NCBI GenBank assembly: GCA_029238665.1
Contig: JAQWFQ010000026.1
Span: 1 to 64,000, forward strand
Length of the DNA: 64,000 bases
Source of the DNA: Crocinitomicaceae bacterium
Lineage (GTDB): Bacteria > Bacteroidota > Bacteroidia > Flavobacteriales_D > Crocinitomicaceae
Direction: 5' to 3'
Every line of letters starts with the position of its first letter. The stretch's first letter is position 1. The translations under genes were made by a program, and so were the position numbers. Below the pieces are notes generated by a model, which saw only the letters and a list, made by a program, of their open reading frames with translations, had not been told where the DNA came from and did no database searches. This document shows, one piece after another, positions 1 to 7,532 of this stretch.

Positions 1-132
1 CCAGTAAAAGTTGAGAAGGGTAATAATGCCTTCCACCTCAATCTTGATTCGCTCCCTCCTGGAGTTTATTTGATTGATTTACGTGGAGAAAGAATAGGTC
101 TTTTAAGTTCAAGAATTGTTAAAACAGATTGA
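1..132 (+). CDS. C-terminal end of a T9SS-secreted protein (partial)
   Basis: The window opens inside a reading frame that runs 43 codons to a TGA at 130-132. The end reads GVYLIDLRGERIGLLSSRIV followed by KTD, the typical shape of a type A T9SS C-terminal sorting domain: a P-G-[VIF]-Y-x-[IV] strand, a turn, then a final basic strand. The rest of the gene lies to the left of the window, so the function of the mature protein cannot be told. Family knowledge says such tails direct outer-membrane secretion and are cleaved off. The call rests on pattern only. Confidence 0.65.
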   Translation, partial: PVKVEKGNNAFHLNLDSLPPGVYLIDLRGERIGLLSSRIVKTD

Positions 133-287
133 TCAATTCCAGACAAAGTAAAAGAATAGAAAGTACAGATAAAGTCCAGGGTGTCAATTTACTTGTAATC
201 AAGTAGTCTTAGATAGATTGCAAGTATCAATGATTTATTTTTAGGAGGAGTATTGGTTCAACTTGATCTCTGGGTTCTATCTTTTGT

Positions 288-327
288 AACCGGGCACCGA
301 ATTATTTAAATTCGGAGGCCCGGTTTT
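288..327 (+). terminator. Rho-independent terminator for the left-edge gene
   Basis: AACCGGGC-A-CCGAATT pairs with AATTCGG-AG-GCCCGGTT around a 5-nt loop and ends in TTTT. It lies about 155 nt after the stop of the left-edge gene on the same strand. Confidence 0.75.
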
Positions 328-406
328 CTATTCATGCCTTTTATCATGAAACTGATGCAATCCTTGTCGTTTATTCTTAGGCAAGAATAGAGAAGGTTCT
401 ATAAAG

Positions 407-436
407 AAAAGCCGATCATTTCTGATCGGCTTTTTT
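407..436 (+). terminator. Second rho-independent hairpin
   Basis: AAAAGCCGATCA, loop TTTC, TGATCGGCTTTTTT: a perfect stem with A-tract and T-tract, so it could work from both sides. It sits in the gene-free stretch 133-704. Apart from the two hairpins and the repeat end at 651, nothing else is recognisable in that stretch. Confidence 0.8.
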
Positions 437-650
437 GCTTCCCCACATACTCCTCACAAATGCTAAATAATAGATGGTTTTCACTTGAAAAAAAATTCGC
501 AATTATTTATTATCCGAATATAATACGAGTATATGGTGGTAATCTCATTGAAAAAAATAAATCTCCACAAAAAATAGCATTTATGACGTTTAGCCTACTC
601 ATATTTCCTATAAACGTAATAAAACATTAGATTAGTTACGTTATATACAA

Positions 651-657
651 GTTATGT
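651..657 (+). repeat. attC-like right half (GTTATGT) before the first cassette-like gene
   Basis: GTTATGT is followed by GCAATTA. It resembles the GTTRRRY right core of integron attC sites and recurs as GTTAACA, GTTAGCT, GTTATGT and GTTGTAG at the other elements of this region. Here no matching left half is evident; an AACGTAA/TTACGTT inverted repeat lies just upstream. Only weak support on its own. Confidence 0.3.
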
Positions 658-704
658 GCAATTACGCACTGAAATTTATTTTTGAACGAAAAAAAAACAT
701 AAAA

Positions 705-1178
705 ATGAAAAAATTATTTGTTTTACCGTCTATGTCATTGGCCCTCCTGCTATTAACGTCATTTTCGATTAATTCATCAAACCCTAAAAAAGTTGATGAA
801 TTAACCATACAAGAAATTGGAAATGAAGTCGGCGGTGCTGGTTGTAACTACTATTTGACAGAAGATAGTCAGAAAAGCTATGCTTTTATCGATAATATGA
901 CGGGAGAGTTGTACATGAGCATAAACGAAAAAGCTATCGTCTTCCCATATTCTGAAGGGTCGGAAGATGATGTAAATGAGAGCGAAGAGGAGAAGAATCA
1001 GATGTTTGACAAGAAGGATTTCTATGAAGCGGATGGATATAAAGTCATCATCGAAATCAATGTAACACATGAAGCAGATGATTATGATGATATTTCGATT
1101 GGGAGTGGCTTTATGACAATCAAGGCATCAAATGGGGAGATAATGAAAACTATAATTCATGAACGATGTGGTAATTAA
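705..1178 (+). CDS. Secreted or lipid-exposed protein of unknown function, 157 aa
   Basis: Not recognised. An open frame extends upstream to 654, but the ATG at 705 is chosen because it gives a clean signal peptide, MKKLF followed by a hydrophobic stretch to about residue 22, and because the upstream residues overlap a repeat end. The mature part is acidic (runs of E and D around residues 90-105 and 125-135), with one Cys near residue 46 and one near the C-terminus. It lies between two attC-like elements (651 and 1195), like a single-gene cassette, and its stop is 16 nt before the next element. Confidence in it being a real gene comes from the signal peptide and length only. Confidence 0.6.
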   Translation: MKKLFVLPSMSLALLLLTSFSINSSNPKKVDELTIQEIGNEVGGAGCNYYLTEDSQKSYAFIDNMTGELYMSINEKAIVFPYSEGSEDDVNESEEEKNQMFDKKDFYEADGYKVIIEINVTHEADDYDDISIGSGFMTIKASNGEIMKTIIHERCGN

Positions 1179-1194
1179 AAGCAAAAAAGTCTAC

Positions 1195-1255
1195 ATATAA
1201 CATCACCTACAAACCATGCGGGTTTTCGCTTCGCGAAATCAATTATGCGTTAACA
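1195..1255 (+). repeat. attC-like element 1
   Basis: Begins ATAACATCACCTA (1197-1209), the same 13 nt as the element at 5650, and ends GTTAACA (1249-1255). A small internal hairpin, TTTCGC-TTC-GCGAAA, spans 1224-1238. TAAC and GTTA at the two ends are complementary. Compared with integron attC, the end triplets AAC/GTT and length fit, but the internal pairing is imperfect. Confidence 0.45.
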
Positions 1256-1376
1256 ATAAAATCCTTATCTTCGAAAAAACAAACTTAGTAGCGATCCGCT
1301 CGTTTCGTAGCGCTTAAAGCTATAAGCTAATTAAACAGGCGCAGCATCTTTACATTGAAAAATTAAATCTTTAGAC

Positions 1377-1970
1377 ATGAGAAAAACAACTCTTTTAATT
1401 CTGTTGCTAACTGCATGTTCATATATAACATATGGACAAACTAAAAAGGATATAATTGTACAACAGAAAAAGACTATTGATAGCTTGAATCTTAAAGCAA
1501 CTAGATTTTCTAATCTTAATGTTGAGTTTTCTAATCAACTTGAAGAAAAAAACAAAGAGATCTCTATTTTGAAAGATCAACTTGAAGAAAAAAACAAAGA
1601 AATAGCTGAATTACAGAATGCTTCTCAATTAAAAAACGCTGCAACTGCTACTCTTGAAGACCCAAATGAAATATATTTCGAAGGAGTCGTGATACTAGAG
1701 TCAATGTATGATGATGTTTTTTATATTAGTGTGAAAATAGATAAAGGCGAATTAGCTGGTAAAACAGAGGACTTATATTTCAGCTGCGGAATTGAGGACT
1801 CCTATTCCATTGATTATACCGGAAATGCAAATGTTGATGGTAGCGGTGATGCAGAAGGGAAGAAAATTACGGGTGTAATAATCCGCTCCAAAGGCAACTT
1901 CGAAAATTATGAAACCGGAGAAGATGATTTAAAAGAAATTTACAGGATCAAAGACCTTAATGACAAGTAA
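1377..1970 (+). CDS. Secreted coiled-coil protein of unknown function, 197 aa
   Basis: Not recognised. Residues 1-21 form a signal peptide; LTAC at residues 11-14 could be a lipobox, but cleavage after TYG with Gln as first mature residue is equally possible. Residues 25-85 are a heptad-like coiled coil rich in E, K, L and N, including a tandem copy of QLEEKNKEI that is also a direct DNA repeat with a 42-nt period (1534 and 1576). Residues about 95-197 form a compact acidic domain. It lies alone between two attC-like elements and is followed by its own terminator at 2002. Its role may be structural at the envelope, which is inference. Confidence 0.7.
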   Translation: MRKTTLLILLLTACSYITYGQTKKDIIVQQKKTIDSLNLKATRFSNLNVEFSNQLEEKNKEISILKDQLEEKNKEIAELQNASQLKNAATATLEDPNEIYFEGVVILESMYDDVFYISVKIDKGELAGKTEDLYFSCGIEDSYSIDYTGNANVDGSGDAEGKKITGVIIRSKGNFENYETGEDDLKEIYRIKDLNDK

Positions 1971-2001
1971 TGTCTTATAATATTCGATAATAGATCTATT
2001 T

Positions 2002-2030
2002 AAAGCCCTTCAGCTCTGTTGGGCTTTTTT
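2002..2030 (+). terminator. Rho-independent terminator
   Basis: AAAGCCC ... GGGCTTTTTT with a 12-nt loop, 31 nt after the stop of the coiled-coil gene. Confidence 0.75.
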
Positions 2031-2035
2031 GATGC

Positions 2036-2166
2036 ACATAACCTAGCCTACACCCAATCCGGATTGATTTCTTCGAAATATCAATCCACACTAACAAAAC
2101 AAATTAGTCCTTTAAACAAAAAAAACACGGTTAAAGCCGTACTGTACATAGCTCCAGGTGTTAGCT
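2036..2166 (+). repeat. attC-like element 2 (long form)
   Basis: Starts ACATAAC (2036-2042) and ends GTTAGCT (2160-2166), about 131 nt. Inside is a strong hairpin, GGATTGAT (2061-2068) pairing with ATCAATCC (2080-2087) and closing on TTC-TTC-GAA, plus a short ACGG/CCGT hairpin near 2127. The length is similar to long VCR-type attC sites, but full-length folding was not computed. Confidence 0.35.
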
Positions 2167-2182
2167 ATAATTAAACTAGAAT

Positions 2183-2473
2183 ATGAAATTAATTTACGGA
2201 ATCATCTGAATAGCACTGCTAGGTAGTTTTTCAAGTAGTAATCATTCAGCTACCCTAAAAAATGATTGCGGGTGTGGATTAGAAGAACTAGTAAAAGAGT
2301 ATGATTATACTATAACACAGGACAGAATTCAAATTAAAGAATTATCTGATTCTGAAATCAATACAATTCGAAACATGCTTTGCATGAATATAATCTCTGC
2401 TACACCTAGTGGTTTTAAACCAAATGAATTTAAAAAAGTAATCATAGATGTGATAGGGGAAGAAAAAATGTAG
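2183..2473 (+). pseudogene. Small secreted protein with in-frame stop
   Basis: The frame from ATG 2183 reads MKLIYGII, then TGA at 2207-2209, then IALLGSFSSSNHS and 75 further codons to TAG. The stop falls inside what would be a hydrophobic signal peptide; a single change from TGG or another codon would restore a 96-aa protein. The mature part contains a CGCG motif and no recognisable domain. No plausible downstream start would keep a signal peptide. It follows element 2 by 17 nt, fitting the single-gene cassette layout. A sequencing error at 2207-2209 is the main alternative. Confidence 0.55.
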
Positions 2474-2568
2474 AATGGATTTCTAGCACAAACACGCCCA
2501 CAATAAAAGAGAAGAGACCCAAGAGACAGTTACATTATAAATCATCAGCCTAATATTTACCTGCTTAA

Positions 2569-3144
2569 TTACTTCTCATCTTTCTTTAATTTGATTTTAT
2601 CTAACTTACGGTGGGATTCGATTATTTTTTCATTATTTATTACAACTAAATCAAGGTCTTTTTTTGTTACATCATTTTCCTCTAAGCCCAATAAAGAATC
2701 AATAGGTAATGACGTGGGGTTATCACCAGCTAGCTTCCATATCTTTTCCGCTGCAAAAAAGCCATACATCTCTAGAACTTTTATGCTAGGGGTTTTAAGA
2801 TCTTCTCCGTCACCCAGGCGAATCATAAATTCTCCGTAGTTTTGACTGATATAACCACCATCTTCAAGCTTTATCTTTAGGTTACATACACTACGAAAAT
2901 CAAATGTTTCCATGAGGCCATTTATCTCCCAAGCATGATTTGACCTCACCCATAGGGGCTCTTCATTTGGCCAACCTAATTGCTCCTCTTCAAAGGAACC
3001 ATCTTTGAGGTGTTTCATTTCCCACATCTCTTCTACACAAAAATCTCTACCTCTGAGAAATTGTATTATAGCCTCGGGATCTATAGTGCTGAAGTATATA
3101 GCATTGATTTCAGGATATCTTGCTATAAAATGTAATGCTTCCAT
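2569..3144 (-). CDS. Hypothetical protein, 191 aa
   Basis: Not recognised. Starts at ATG 3144 without signal peptide and is predicted cytoplasmic: acidic first two thirds, W-rich around residues 40-75, and a very basic lysine-rich tail of about 20 residues. The size, acidity and lone position in an accessory region are reminiscent of immunity proteins or phage-encoded small proteins, but no motif supports either. It is antisense to the cassette-like genes before it. No terminator was seen directly downstream on the minus strand. Confidence 0.6.
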   Translation of the reverse strand: MEALHFIARYPEINAIYFSTIDPEAIIQFLRGRDFCVEEMWEMKHLKDGSFEEEQLGWPNEEPLWVRSNHAWEINGLMETFDFRSVCNLKIKLEDGGYISQNYGEFMIRLGDGEDLKTPSIKVLEMYGFFAAEKIWKLAGDNPTSLPIDSLLGLEENDVTKKDLDLVVINNEKIIESHRKLDKIKLKKDEK

Positions 3145-3324
3145 TGTACTCTAAATTAATTATGAGTATTTTCTACTAAAGATATAAAGATTCCTCACTT
3201 AAAACTGTTTCAAAAGACTAGTACATAGCCCTATCAGTCTGTTTACGAGCCATCCCCCGAGACGCTATTAAATCAGTTTCTTCAAATCATCCAAAAAGTT
3301 TGAACTTTTAACACTTGAGGTCAC

Positions 3325-3359
3325 AAAGCACCATTCCAACTAGGTTTGGTGCTTTTTTT
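3325..3359 (+). terminator. Hairpin with T-tract, no obvious parent gene
   Basis: AAAGCACCA ... TGGTGCTTTTTTT on the plus strand. No plus-strand gene precedes it closely. It is preceded by ACTTGAGGTCAC, similar to ACTGGGGTCAC before the terminator at 8253. The stretch 3145-3735 holds this hairpin, the palindrome at 3507 and the terminator at 3685, and no gene I can support. Confidence 0.6.
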
Positions 3360-3501
3360 ATTTTATCCATTTATGATTATTTGGGTTATCGAACCAAAAC
3401 AACTTCAATAGTTGTAACAGTTTGGAGGTAGACAAAGCGGCAGCTAAAAAAGGTAGTAGAAGTAAAAAGTCCAATAGATTCTTTAAATTTAGGTTAAACC
3501 T

Positions 3502-3547
3502 ATAACGTGGATAAAGTGCACTAGTGCACTTTATCCACTTGTTATGT
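3502..3547. repeat. attC-like element 3 with perfect 32-nt palindrome
   Basis: ATAAC (3502-3506), then GTGGATAAAGTGCAC (3507-3521), TA, GTGCACTTTATCCAC (3524-3538), TT, GTTATGT (3541-3547). The inner 32 nt are perfectly self-complementary, and the outer ATAAC/GTTAT also pair. Genuine attC sites usually carry unpaired extrahelical bases; here only the TT bulge is present. Confidence 0.6.
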
Positions 3548-3684
3548 ACAACAATTTTGTAGCCTGTGGTTTTCATTACGAAAATGATGCCTCAAAATTT
3601 TATCAAGTAAGAGATGTTGTTTTAATGAATATTTAGGGCTGAAAAAATAGAAAGGGATAACATTCGATACATTTAGCCTCAAAA

Positions 3685-3714
3685 AAAAACGACCTCCTTA
3701 AGAAAGTCGTTTTT
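3685..3714 (-). terminator. Bidirectional hairpin, terminator of the small lipoprotein gene
   Basis: AAAAACGAC ... GTCGTTTTT flanked by A- and T-tracts, 22 nt beyond the stop of the minus-strand gene at 3736. Confidence 0.75.
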
Positions 3715-3735
3715 AAAATTATCCTAACTATAGAT

Positions 3736-3996
3736 TTAGTCACAACTTATTGATTGGCTATAAGTAGAGCCTCCATATGAGTATTCTGTAGATTCATTTA
3801 GTTCCCAACACTTTTGCTCTGTTTTCTTTGTTACTTGTTGAGAATACGTATTTGATTGTCCTCCTTGATACGTATAAGTCATTGATTGCGTACAATTACA
3901 AGTTCTTTCTTTATGACAACTTGTAAACATTGCAGACAATCCGAGAGCTCCTAATAGAACTCCAAAAGTTTTGTTTAACCTTCTGATTTTTTTCAT
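3736..3996 (-). CDS. Small Cys-containing lipoprotein, 86 aa
   Basis: Signal peptide with lipobox FTSC (Cys at residue 27), then HKERTCNCTQ and a Tyr/Ser/Gln/Thr-rich body with two further Cys. The C-(S/H)K-x-x-(T/S)CNCT start and late Cys residues recur in the protein at 52324, so the two are likely distant relatives in one small lipoprotein family. Predicted location is the outer membrane or periplasm; function unknown. It is downstream of, and co-oriented with, the sulfotransferase, with a 52-nt gap, and has its own terminator. Confidence 0.75.
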   Translation of the reverse strand: MKKIRRLNKTFGVLLGALGLSAMFTSCHKERTCNCTQSMTYTYQGGQSNTYSQQVTKKTEQKCWELNESTEYSYGGSTYSQSISCD

Positions 3997-4048
3997 CGCA
4001 TAGTAAGTTTAAGTGCGTAAAGATAATACTTTAAATCAAATACTAAAG

Positions 4049-4891
4049 TTATTTTACAATCTTGTTTTCTCGCAGTAACTCTTCAATCCGAATTCTCTGA
4101 GAAGAACTAAAATAGGATATTCCTTCACCAACTTTTCCTTTCCTTATAAACTGGTCGTACACTCCGTTCTTTTTTCTTACATCGTGGCGTTCTCCAAATT
4201 TATCCTCGTGGGTTTTCATGAATGAAAAACTACATTTTTCTTTTGTTCTCAATAGAATTTCTTCGTTGAGTTCACATCCGATATACTCAGAAATCCTTTT
4301 AACCTGAGTCTCGAAATCATTCAAAAGAGCTGCGTAATCAACATATAGTACTGGCAGCCTTTTTTTGTTTTCTATCCAGCCTTTTGTATGCAAAAACCAA
4401 TTATCTTCCTTGCTGATGAAATCGTCAAAAAAATCGTCAAAATCCAAATCCGGATCATTAAAATTTTTGTTTTGATGGTATTGTGAAACCATCACGTCGT
4501 ACACATCTCGAATGACAATGATGAATTTACCCTTCGTGGCTTTATCAAACTTCTTGTTCGTTCTGTGTGACTTTATTATTCTAGGTGATGGTAATTCAGG
4601 TGGATCCAGGTCCAGATAGGCATCATTATCGGTCCAAGGCGATACATCATATAGGTGGTTGAAATCGGTATTTCCATCCGTCGTTAATTGATATACGAGC
4701 ATTTGCATCAAAGTGGTGCCTGACTTTGGGTAAGTGACTACATAAATATCACTATCTCTTTCACCAAATTTCATGTGGTACTTCATTATATTAAACTCGA
4801 GAGAAGCTTTTGCAAACCTTTTCGAGACTCGATCGAAGAAGAACGACAGCTTACTTGTTATTTTCTGAAGAAAAGTGATTAGTCTAATCAT
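4049..4891 (-). CDS. Sulfotransferase family protein, 280 aa
   Basis: A PAPS-dependent sulfotransferase, which would move a sulfuryl group from 3'-phosphoadenylyl sulfate to a hydroxyl or amine of a sugar, lipid or small molecule. The 5'-phosphosulfate-binding loop is YPKSGTT at residues 54-60, the 3'-phosphate strand is IIVIRDVYDVMVSQY at about 127-141, and the C-terminal RKGKVGE at 250-256 matches the RKGxxG loop. The length is usual for the family. The acceptor cannot be inferred; no glycosyltransferase or polysaccharide genes are adjacent. It is divergent from the thioredoxin-like gene at 4989 across about 97 nt. Confidence 0.85.
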   Translation of the reverse strand: MIRLITFLQKITSKLSFFFDRVSKRFAKASLEFNIMKYHMKFGERDSDIYVVTYPKSGTTLMQMLVYQLTTDGNTDFNHLYDVSPWTDNDAYLDLDPPELPSPRIIKSHRTNKKFDKATKGKFIIVIRDVYDVMVSQYHQNKNFNDPDLDFDDFFDDFISKEDNWFLHTKGWIENKKRLPVLYVDYAALLNDFETQVKRISEYIGCELNEEILLRTKEKCSFSFMKTHEDKFGERHDVRKKNGVYDQFIRKGKVGEGISYFSSSQRIRIEELLRENKIVK

Positions 4892-4977
4892 AGGTTACAT
4901 TTCATATGCTTGGATGCTCCGATTTTACGATTATTAATCGTTAAAATTAGAAAAAAAAGTTGTTAACTTGCACCAAT

Positions 4978-4985
4978 TAATTTTG
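4978..4985 (+). promoter_or_regulatory. Probable -7 box TAATTTTG
   Basis: Matches the Bacteroidota TAnnTTTG -7 element and sits three bases before ATG 4989, implying a leaderless or nearly leaderless transcript and favouring that start. A clear -33 TTG at the usual distance is not evident. Confidence 0.5.
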
Positions 4986-4988
4986 ATA

Positions 4989-5594
4989 ATGAATTATTTT
5001 GAAATGGCTTTTTTGGAACTAGGCTTTTCCTGGACGACTTCAAAATGGCTTCCGTATATATTGGCATTTTTTTTAGGCGTTTTGATTTTCTTTTTCCTTA
5101 AGAGATTGCTAAAAAATGTAAACAAATTCCTCAAGGTTACGTTTTTAATTATCGCTTTGGTTCTGCCATTCACCTTGTATTTTTCTTGGAGCCCAATTTA
5201 TGAAGGAGATTTTTCAAATAAATATAGAATCGAGAACATTGAGAAAATTCAGCAAGAAAGAGAGCGCCAAACATTTGTTGTCATTGCCATACCAAACTGC
5301 AAATATTGTAAAGGTGCCTTGAAGCGTGTGGAAAAAATGATTGAAAGGCAACCGAATTTGAATGTAGAGGTTGCGGTGTGCACTAGAAAAGTTGAATCAT
5401 TAAATTGGTATAAAACGTTCTTGAGTGAGAAAATCAAAGTGACGCAAGTGAAATACCCTAATTTATACCGAAAGCTTGCCAAAAATAGGTTTCCCTCATT
5501 TGCATTGATTCAAAAAGAATCAATTGCTGCTTGGGAATATGATTATTTTGGGGTTCGAGCAATGGACTTTATAGAAAGTATGTTCTCAAAATAA
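4989..5594 (+). CDS. Membrane-anchored thioredoxin-like protein, 201 aa
   Basis: Two hydrophobic segments (about residues 22-38 and 50-66) anchor the protein, followed by a thioredoxin-fold domain with PNCKYCKG; the redox pair is Cys104-x-x-Cys107, with a later FPSFALI that fits the cis-proline loop region. It probably reduces or oxidises envelope disulfides, though which side the domain faces is not certain. The frame is open to 4968, but ATG 4989 is preferred because a TAATTTTG box sits three bases upstream. An attC-like element follows 55 nt after the stop. Confidence 0.7.
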   Translation: MNYFEMAFLELGFSWTTSKWLPYILAFFLGVLIFFFLKRLLKNVNKFLKVTFLIIALVLPFTLYFSWSPIYEGDFSNKYRIENIEKIQQERERQTFVVIAIPNCKYCKGALKRVEKMIERQPNLNVEVAVCTRKVESLNWYKTFLSEKIKVTQVKYPNLYRKLAKNRFPSFALIQKESIAAWEYDYFGVRAMDFIESMFSK

Positions 5595-5647
5595 AGATAA
5601 TGGAATATTCATGACTTGTAATAATTCTCCCATCGTTTTTAAAGGGT

Positions 5648-5702
5648 ACATAACATCACCTAAGCCACATTAAAACGCTGGCTTAGCTGCAAACCGTTGT
5701 AG
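5648..5702 (+). repeat. attC-like element 4
   Basis: ACATAAC (5648-5654), ATCACCTA shared with element 1, then CTAAGCCA (5660-5667) pairing perfectly with TGGCTTAG (5679-5686), and GTTGTAG (5696-5702). Terminal AAC/GTT plus an inner stem and unequal spacers (about 5 and 9 nt) is the attC plan, with R and L boxes in the right order. Confidence 0.5.
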
Positions 5703-5745
5703 AACATTATTAAATTATATTTATATAACTTTTAAAAACACAATC

Positions 5746-5871
5746 ATGAAAAAGCTTTTACTCTATTTACTACTCTTTACCTCTTTTAATTTATCTGCAC
5801 AAGTACCTAGCTATGTACCTGCTGACAGTTTAGTTGGTTGGTGGCCATTTAACTGTAAGTCTTCAAACTAA
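5746..5871 (+). pseudogene. N-terminal fragment of a LamG-type secreted protein, 41 aa
   Basis: Starts 44 nt after attC-like element 4. It encodes a signal peptide (MKKLLLYLLLFTSFNLSAQ) followed by VPSYVPADSLVGWWPFN, the conserved opening of Bacteroidota LamG/concanavalin-like secreted proteins, which normally continue with GNANDESGNGN-type sequence. Here the frame turns to CKSSN and stops. The gene is therefore cut a few residues into its first domain; the downstream 214 nt hold no continuation. Recombination or decay at a cassette boundary is the likely cause. Confidence 0.75.
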
Positions 5872-6085
5872 TGTTTACCAGAGATAGTCAAAATTAAGTT
5901 AAAAATTTAATCTTTGCAACAGGTGTTGCTTTCTTCTTATTTTAATTGTTTTTATTTAAAAAATCATTCGTATTTTTAAAATTCATTTCTAGTTAAAAGT
6001 CCTTACGACTTATTAGCTGAGAGCCTTTAAGGGCAAGATTTAGACAAAATTGCCGAATGGTTTAACAATTTAAAACAAACAAAAA

Positions 6086-7453
6086 ATGAAAAATTTACTC
6101 GTAACAGCAATTGGAATTTTCGGGATTGCAACGACAACATTGGCACAAGTGCCATGCAATACACCTATTTCTTTAAATAGTATTCCCGATCAAAGTAATT
6201 GTGAAGCAGACTTGGTTACTCTAACAGCAAGTGCAACCCATACTTACAATGTAGATGTCACGGCTACTAGTTCTATGGACTTTACTTTTGCAGGAGATTT
6301 TTCTGGAACAGATCCAGTAATGAATGTAAGCGTTGGAGATACGGTTGTTTTTAATGTTAATACTCCCGGCCACCCATTTTGGATAAATACTATACAAGGC
6401 ACTGGTACTTCTAATGGAGTGGTTGTAACCAATAATGGTACTTCTTCGGGCACTATTACATGGGTTCCAACTGCTTTAGGTACTTTTTATTATAATTGTC
6501 AATTTCATTTCATGATGACCAATACCATTACGGTAGGTGCACCAGCTATTTCTTATGCATGGGATAATGGAGTTACCAATGGGGTTCCATTTACACCTAC
6601 TGCCAGTGGCGATTATATAGTTATTGCTACTGATGATTTTGGATGTACAGATACCGATACGGTAAGTGTAAGTATTCTTGATTCAAGCACAGGAACAGAT
6701 GTTCAGACTGCGTGTGAAACGTATGATTGGATAGATGGTAATACATATACAACATCAAATAACACAGCTCAATGGACATTGACAAATGTAGCTGGGTGTG
6801 ATTCATTGGTTACGCTTGACCTTACTGTTAACTACTCGAACGCAGGAACAGATGTTCAAACGGCATGCGGTACGTATGATTGGATAGATGGTAATACTTA
6901 CACTGTATCGAATAACGCGGCACAATGGACGTTGACGAACGCTTCAGGATGTGACTCACTAGTTACATTAGATTTGACAATAACTCCTCTTCCAAATACA
7001 GGTGTAACTCAAAACGAAACTCAACTTACCGCCGTTCAAATGGTGGCGGCGTATCAATGGTTGGATTGTGACAATGGTAATAGTGTAATTGCGAGTGAAA
7101 TAAATCAGTTCTATACGCCAACAGTTACAGGTAATTATGCAGTTGAGGTAACATTGAACGGATGTGTGGATACATCAGCTTGTTACTTGGTTGATTACAC
7201 AGGATTGAGTAACTTATACAATGAGGTGCTTTCCATTCACCCAAATCCTGCACACGATGTATTAACAATCAATGGAATCAATGAAATTATTGGATTTAAT
7301 AATATAGAAATCGTTTCTTCAATAGGAGAAGTAGTTGTGTCAATTGAAAAAATCCAAGAAGAAGTTATTGTTTCAGCATTGCCTTCTGGAGTATATTTCC
7401 TCAACATTAAGCACGATAAAGGAGTTGAATCAATTCGCTTCGTGAAACAATAG
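6086..7453 (+). CDS. T9SS-secreted protein with cupredoxin-like domain, 455 aa
   Basis: Signal peptide ends at about residue 20 (TTLA-Q). Residues about 54-150 look like a blue-copper domain: His96 in PGHPFWI, then Cys138-x2-His141-x2-Met144 in YYNCQFHFMM, the classic type 1 copper ligand set. Residues about 200-298 are two near-identical ~49-residue repeats (GTDVQTAC ... GCDSLVTLDLT). An Ig-like segment follows, and residues about 383-455 are a type A T9SS sorting domain (HPNPAHD ... GVYFLNI ... RFVKQ). Predicted to be exported to the surface, where it could bind copper or shuttle electrons; that role is inferred. It has its own terminator at 7475. Confidence 0.85.
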   Translation: MKNLLVTAIGIFGIATTTLAQVPCNTPISLNSIPDQSNCEADLVTLTASATHTYNVDVTATSSMDFTFAGDFSGTDPVMNVSVGDTVVFNVNTPGHPFWINTIQGTGTSNGVVVTNNGTSSGTITWVPTALGTFYYNCQFHFMMTNTITVGAPAISYAWDNGVTNGVPFTPTASGDYIVIATDDFGCTDTDTVSVSILDSSTGTDVQTACETYDWIDGNTYTTSNNTAQWTLTNVAGCDSLVTLDLTVNYSNAGTDVQTACGTYDWIDGNTYTVSNNAAQWTLTNASGCDSLVTLDLTITPLPNTGVTQNETQLTAVQMVAAYQWLDCDNGNSVIASEINQFYTPTVTGNYAVEVTLNGCVDTSACYLVDYTGLSNLYNEVLSIHPNPAHDVLTINGINEIIGFNNIEIVSSIGEVVVSIEKIQEEVIVSALPSGVYFLNIKHDKGVESIRFVKQ

Positions 7454-7474
7454 AAAACTTAATTCTAAATATTC

Positions 7475-7508
7475 AAAAAGCCCTCAAATTTCTTTCAGGG
7501 CTTTTTTT
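7475..7508 (+). terminator. Rho-independent terminator of the cupredoxin gene
   Basis: AAAAAGCCCT ... AGGGCTTTTTTT, 21 nt after the stop codon. Confidence 0.85.
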
Positions 7509-7532
7509 GTTTATTCTGAAACTGAAAAGTGG

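Noticed and set aside
1534-1605. Tandem DNA repeat, 42-nt period
   Set aside because: Two copies only, and they encode the heptads of a coiled coil; no CRISPR-like or satellite structure.
3358-3576. 72-aa minus-strand open frame
   Set aside because: It runs across the perfect palindrome at 3507 and a terminator, has no recognisable motif and no promoter.
651-5702. Classical integron
   Set aside because: No intI-type integrase is found, several genes are on the opposite strand, and the internal stems differ from standard attC; kept only as attC-like.
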